The position numbers and the translations under genes were made by a program. Below are positions 62,274 to 64,000 of a stretch of 64,000 nucleotides of DNA, one piece after another. Source of the DNA: an uncultured Duganella sp. (GTDB lineage Bacteria > Pseudomonadota > Gammaproteobacteria > Burkholderiales > Burkholderiaceae); the NCBI GenBank assembly GCA_946482635.1, contig CAMLSG010000002.1:8918-72917 (forward strand). Direction: 5' to 3'. The notes beneath the pieces were generated by a model that had not been told where the DNA came from, ran no database searches, and saw only the letters and a list, made by a program, of their open reading frames with translations. The number at the start of each line of letters is the position of its first letter. The stretch's first letter is position 1.

Positions 62274-62935
62274 TGGCGCACCTGTGCGAAGGCGCCGGCT
62301 TCCATGCCGCCGACCAGTTTTTCCACCGCTTCGCGCATGGCCAGGTCCAGCACCTTGCCGTTCAGGGTGGCGTCGTAGCTGGCGGTGCCGCCAAAGCCCA
62401 GCACTTCGCGGTTGGACAGGCTGTACTCGCCCGCACCGGCGGTGGAATACACCACTTCGGAAGTCGCGATATTGACCACGTTCAGGGTCACCTTGGCGTA
62501 GGCCACCTGGGTCTTGCCGCGGCCGGCCAGGCCGAACAGCTGGTGGTCGCCCACTTCCTTGCGGCCGAATTCGGTCACGTCGCCGGTCACCACGAAGTCG
62601 GCGCCCTTGATGTTCTGGCCCTGCTTCTTGTATGCCGCTTCCTGCTGCAGTTCCTGCATATTGTCGCGGTCCAGCACGTTGAAGCGGTTGGTCTGCTGCA
62701 GGTGCGAGATCAGGATGGTCTTGGCCTGGCTGCCGAGGCGGTCCACGCCGTCGGAGAACACGCCACGCATGAAGGAGGAACGGTTGTCGAACTTGCCGAC
62801 TGCCACCAGGGTGCGCGGGCCGGTGTAAGGACGCGCTGCGCTAGCGACTTTTTCCACCTGGATGGCCTGGTGGCTTTCGGTTGCGCAGCCGGCCAATGCC
62901 GCTACCGCGACGACAGATGCCAGAATTTTTTTCAT
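62270..62935 (-). CDS. CsgG/HfaB-family lipoprotein
   Basis: 221 residues, lipobox LAGC (Cys near residue 16). The CsgG-like body is clear: LVAVGKFDNRSSFMRGVF, QTNRFNVLDRDNMQELQQE and GADFVVTGDVTEFGR. Full CsgG forms the outer-membrane curli secretion pore, but no curli genes are nearby; relatives in this trio more likely assist envelope assembly. First gene of the trio, preceded by AT-rich DNA. Confidence 0.88.
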   Translation of the reverse strand: MKKILASVVAVAALAGCATESHQAIQVEKVASAARPYTGPRTLVAVGKFDNRSSFMRGVFSDGVDRLGSQAKTILISHLQQTNRFNVLDRDNMQELQQEAAYKKQGQNIKGADFVVTGDVTEFGRKEVGDHQLFGLAGRGKTQVAYAKVTLNVVNIATSEVVYSTAGAGEYSLSNREVLGFGGTASYDATLNGKVLDLAMREAVEKLVGGMEAGAFAQVRQ

Positions 62936-63069
62936 ATCAATATCAAAATTAAGTTTTGGTTTTTATATTATATGGTTCCACATGGAAACATGCAAACTTT
63001 GATAGCAAAATTACTACTTTTGCGTCACTATGGCGTTCCCTGTCCTGCTATCCACCAAACATACAACCG

Positions 63070-63903
63070 ATGACTATTTCCGCCCTGCTGCTGGCAACCG
63101 CACTAGCCGCCTCGCCCAGCGATGGCCTGTTCGAACCGGGCCTGTTGTCCGACAACGGCGTGTTCGGCTTCACGCTGTCGCCCGATGGCCAGCACGCGCT
63201 GTGGGTGCAATCGGGCGGCGCCCGCACCAGGCTGGTGATCGTCGAATCGCACAAGGTCGATGGCAAGTGGCAGCAGCCGGCGCCGGTGCCGTTCTCCGCC
63301 ACCGACGGCTGGCGCGACATCGACCCGGCCTTTGCGCCGGACGGCAAGTCGATCGTCTTCCAGTCCAACCGCCCGGTGCCGGACAAGCCGCAGCGCAAAG
63401 GCTTCGACATCTACTCGGTGGCGCTGCAGGACGGCCGCTGGGGGCCGCTGCGGCATCTGGGCCACGACATCAACAGCGACGAATCCGAATCGTCCGCTTC
63501 GATTGCTGCCGACGGCACCATCTACTTCATGAAAAACGGCGCCGAAGGCAAGTCGGACCTGTGGCGCTCGCACCGTGTCGACGGCAAGTACACTGCGCCG
63601 GAACGGTTGGCCGAACCGGTCAACAGCGGGCCATGGCGCGAATCGAATCCCTACATCGCGGCCGACCAGGGTTACCTGCTGTACTTCTCCGATGCGCCGG
63701 GCGGGGCGGGCGACGTCGACCTGTACATCAGCTTCCGTGGCAAGGATGGCTGGAGCACGCCGAAGAATATCGGCGCGCCGTTCAACACCGCGCAGGCCGA
63801 GTTCACGCCCTGGGTGCACGGCGGCCGCCTGTATCTGGCGCGCCAGGCCAAGGAAGGCGAGCGCTTCATCGAGAACATCTACTCCTACCCCTTCGACCCG
63901 TAG
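63070..63903 (+). CDS. exported TolB-like beta-propeller (PD40) protein
   Basis: 277 residues from the ATG at 63070. A short hydrophobic N-terminus (TISALLLATALAASPS) is a signal peptide. PD40/WD40-like blades repeat as GFTLSPDGQHALWVQ, DPAFAPDGKSIVFQSNRP, SASIAADGTIYFM and SNPYIAADQGYLLYFSD. A scaffold or enzyme role cannot be distinguished. The frame is open upstream to 62956, but that part looks non-coding. Confidence 0.75.
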   Translation: MTISALLLATALAASPSDGLFEPGLLSDNGVFGFTLSPDGQHALWVQSGGARTRLVIVESHKVDGKWQQPAPVPFSATDGWRDIDPAFAPDGKSIVFQSNRPVPDKPQRKGFDIYSVALQDGRWGPLRHLGHDINSDESESSASIAADGTIYFMKNGAEGKSDLWRSHRVDGKYTAPERLAEPVNSGPWRESNPYIAADQGYLLYFSDAPGGAGDVDLYISFRGKDGWSTPKNIGAPFNTAQAEFTPWVHGGRLYLARQAKEGERFIENIYSYPFDP

Positions 63904-63916
63904 TGCTACCGCTAGC

Positions 63917-64000
63917 CTACAGGTGCTCGCAGCGGCCCATCAGCGCGCCGCCCTTGACCATGTCGATGAACTGGCCCGGGACCGCCACCTCGGTGCTGCG
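63917..64000 (-). CDS. C-terminal end of a minus-strand gene (5' part beyond window)
   Basis: Reading the minus strand from the window edge gives 27 codons ending in TAG: ...STEVAVPGQFIDMVKGGALM, then GRCEHL. The protein is not recognisable from so little. Identity must come from the neighbouring sequence. Confidence 0.4.
   Translation of the reverse strand, partial: RSTEVAVPGQFIDMVKGGALMGRCEHL

Overview
The window is high-GC, gene-dense bacterial chromosome (about 62 protein genes, one tRNA, one riboswitch). Gene content and protein style (PEP-CTERM proteins, a tolC/rhodanese/pcm/TetR block, GlcNAc/GalNAc-type catabolism, a CobN/ExbB/DUF2149 cluster, many TonB- and glycan-related genes) suggest a betaproteobacterium of the Oxalobacteraceae (Massilia/Duganella-like). 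This is inference from recognised families; no 16S gene is present.

1-12.7 kb: the 5' part of NAD kinase (cut by the window edge), a VOC protein preceded by a near-perfect LexA/SOS box, two small membrane proteins, an alpha/beta hydrolase, a DUF3667 protein, a PQQ-type sugar dehydrogenase, glyoxalase I, and the minus-strand block TetR, pcm, rhodanese, TolC-type outer-membrane protein. A periplasmic binding protein and an M28 peptidase follow. Next come two catabolic genes: a proline-racemase-fold enzyme with a Cys/Thr active-site pair (predicted trans-3-hydroxy-L-proline dehydratase) and a Delta1-pyrroline-2-carboxylate reductase, with a divergent GntR regulator.

13.4-19 kb: a B12-riboswitch-controlled, tightly overlapping operon of a secreted, membrane-anchored CobN-like chelatase, an ExbB/TolQ-like channel protein and a DUF2149 protein. 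No CobS/CobT is present. It looks like an envelope corrin/cobalt system.

19-35 kb: tandem Cys-cluster proteins, an MFS transporter behind a LacI-type operator, uppP-recQ, a double PEP-CTERM protein that looks like two genes fused in frame, a second PEP-CTERM gene with a sigma-54-type promoter, an EamA transporter, trmB, a membrane-tethered HIRAN protein, a lipoprotein, DUF4197, a second EamA transporter, an AraC-family gene broken by one in-frame TGA, tRNA-Gly(CCC), cspA, and infA starting with TTG.

35-43.7 kb: YidB, a GH43 arabinanase with a ricin-type lectin domain, two LysR-regulated loci, an M28 peptidase, an AhpD-like protein and a PAS chemoreceptor.

43.7-61.2 kb: a divergent N-acetylgalactosamine (GalNAc) utilisation locus. 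The minus arm encodes a multidomain GH31 enzyme, a TonB-dependent receptor, a GH109 alpha-N-acetylgalactosaminidase, a metallophosphoesterase and a GumN protein. The plus arm encodes agaS, agaK, agaZ, agaR, agaA and an MFS permease. The shared 315-bp intergenic region carries five CTTTCG elements, a plausible AgaR operator array. Together they predict release, import and catabolism of alpha-linked GalNAc. The class II aldolase AgaY is not in the window. A 29-bp-arm hairpin resembling a REP element closes the locus.

61.2-64 kb: a lipoprotein trio (CsgG-like, DUF4810, DUF799), a secreted beta-propeller protein, and the last 27 codons of a minus-strand gene. No CRISPR array, prophage or complete insertion sequence was seen.
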